Source of the DNA: Gigaspora rosea
Lineage: Eukaryota; Glomeromycota; Glomeromycetes; Diversisporales; Gigasporaceae
Assembly: GCA_003550325.1 (NCBI GenBank)
Contig: QKWP01000429.1
Span: 19,449 to 83,448 of the forward strand
DNA: 64,000 nt
Reading direction: 5' to 3'
The position numbers and the translations under genes are program-made. Under the pieces are notes generated by a model, which did not search any database, was not told where the DNA came from, and saw only the letters and a list, made by a program, of their open reading frames with translations. Below, in pieces: positions 63,934 through 64,000 of this stretch. How positions within the stretch are numbered: the stretch's first letter is position 1; every line of letters starts with the position of its first letter.

Positions 63934-64000
63934 AATTTAAAGTAAAGTTAAATTTAAAAGTATTATATAATTTTTAAATATATTTTCTGTCTAGCTTTAT

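Noticed and set aside
1..64000. Mitochondrial origin because of AT-richness
   Set aside because: hAT, MITEs, GT-AG introns and a zinc-cluster factor are nuclear, and no organellar gene was seen.

Overview
The window is AT-rich, repeat-dominated eukaryotic nuclear DNA, most likely fungal. Three things point to a fungus: a Zn2Cys6 binuclear-cluster protein at 27778-28122 (minus strand), short GT-AG introns of about 65-76 nt in a decayed BED-finger hAT transposase at 55580-58431 (minus strand), and a TACTAAY-type branch motif in an intron-like array near 50 kb. Strong AT bias, abundant 9-10 bp tandem repeats and a crowd of small foldback elements would fit an arbuscular mycorrhizal fungus (Glomeromycotina, Rhizophagus-like). 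That placement is inference. There is no rRNA, no convincing intact tRNA gene, no CRISPR array and no bacterial or organellar signature.

Layout. 0-20.7 kb is a dense, nested graveyard of non-autonomous elements: an A-rich block at 1-415, a hAT-type MITE at 428-767, a ~1 kb retroposon with a tRNA-like head at 2181-3203 and a second inverted copy near 9002-9945, many ~115 bp palindromes, TA-flanked mariner/pogo-like MITEs, a 60-bp palindromic satellite at 6481-6686, a hAT-type MITE with a perfect 8-bp target duplication at 10131-10676, a 1.78 kb TA-flanked composite at 12800-14579 and a TTAA-flanked foldback at 14818-15349. 20.7-38.6 kb differs in texture: almost no MITEs, many microsatellites and 9-10 bp minisatellites, and the only intact-looking protein gene. 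38.6-49.8 kb returns to nested MITEs, including an element at 41885-43081 split by a four-arm palindrome, with an uninterrupted paralogue at 48744-49296. 49.8-51.1 kb holds a CCAAT/TATA promoter-like start (with an assembly gap) followed by about five tandem exon-plus-intron modules and a 23-bp minisatellite, a candidate spliced non-coding transcription unit. 52.4-61.9 kb is a degenerate minisatellite and foldback region invaded by an 833-bp hAT-type MITE with perfect TSDs and by a complete 6.6 kb hAT transposon (54167-60782) with GC-rich GGGCC subterminal repeats and a stop-riddled transposase. 61.9-64 kb ends in further MITEs and a ~980 bp giant foldback.

How it fits together. Nothing here forms a host pathway. 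The window is best read as layers of insertions. In several places a paralogue or the opposite palindrome arm inside the same window acts as an unoccupied site and fixes the junctions (6771-6962, about 42313-42957, 54167-60782). Boundaries come from terminal inverted repeats and target-site duplications read by eye; superfamily names follow from TSD length (8 bp hAT, TA mariner/pogo, TTAA piggyBac) and remain inferences where no transposase is present. Assembly gaps are at 22275-22283 and 49944-49983, and single n at 20486 and 38992; the one at 20486 separates an exact 55-bp duplication.
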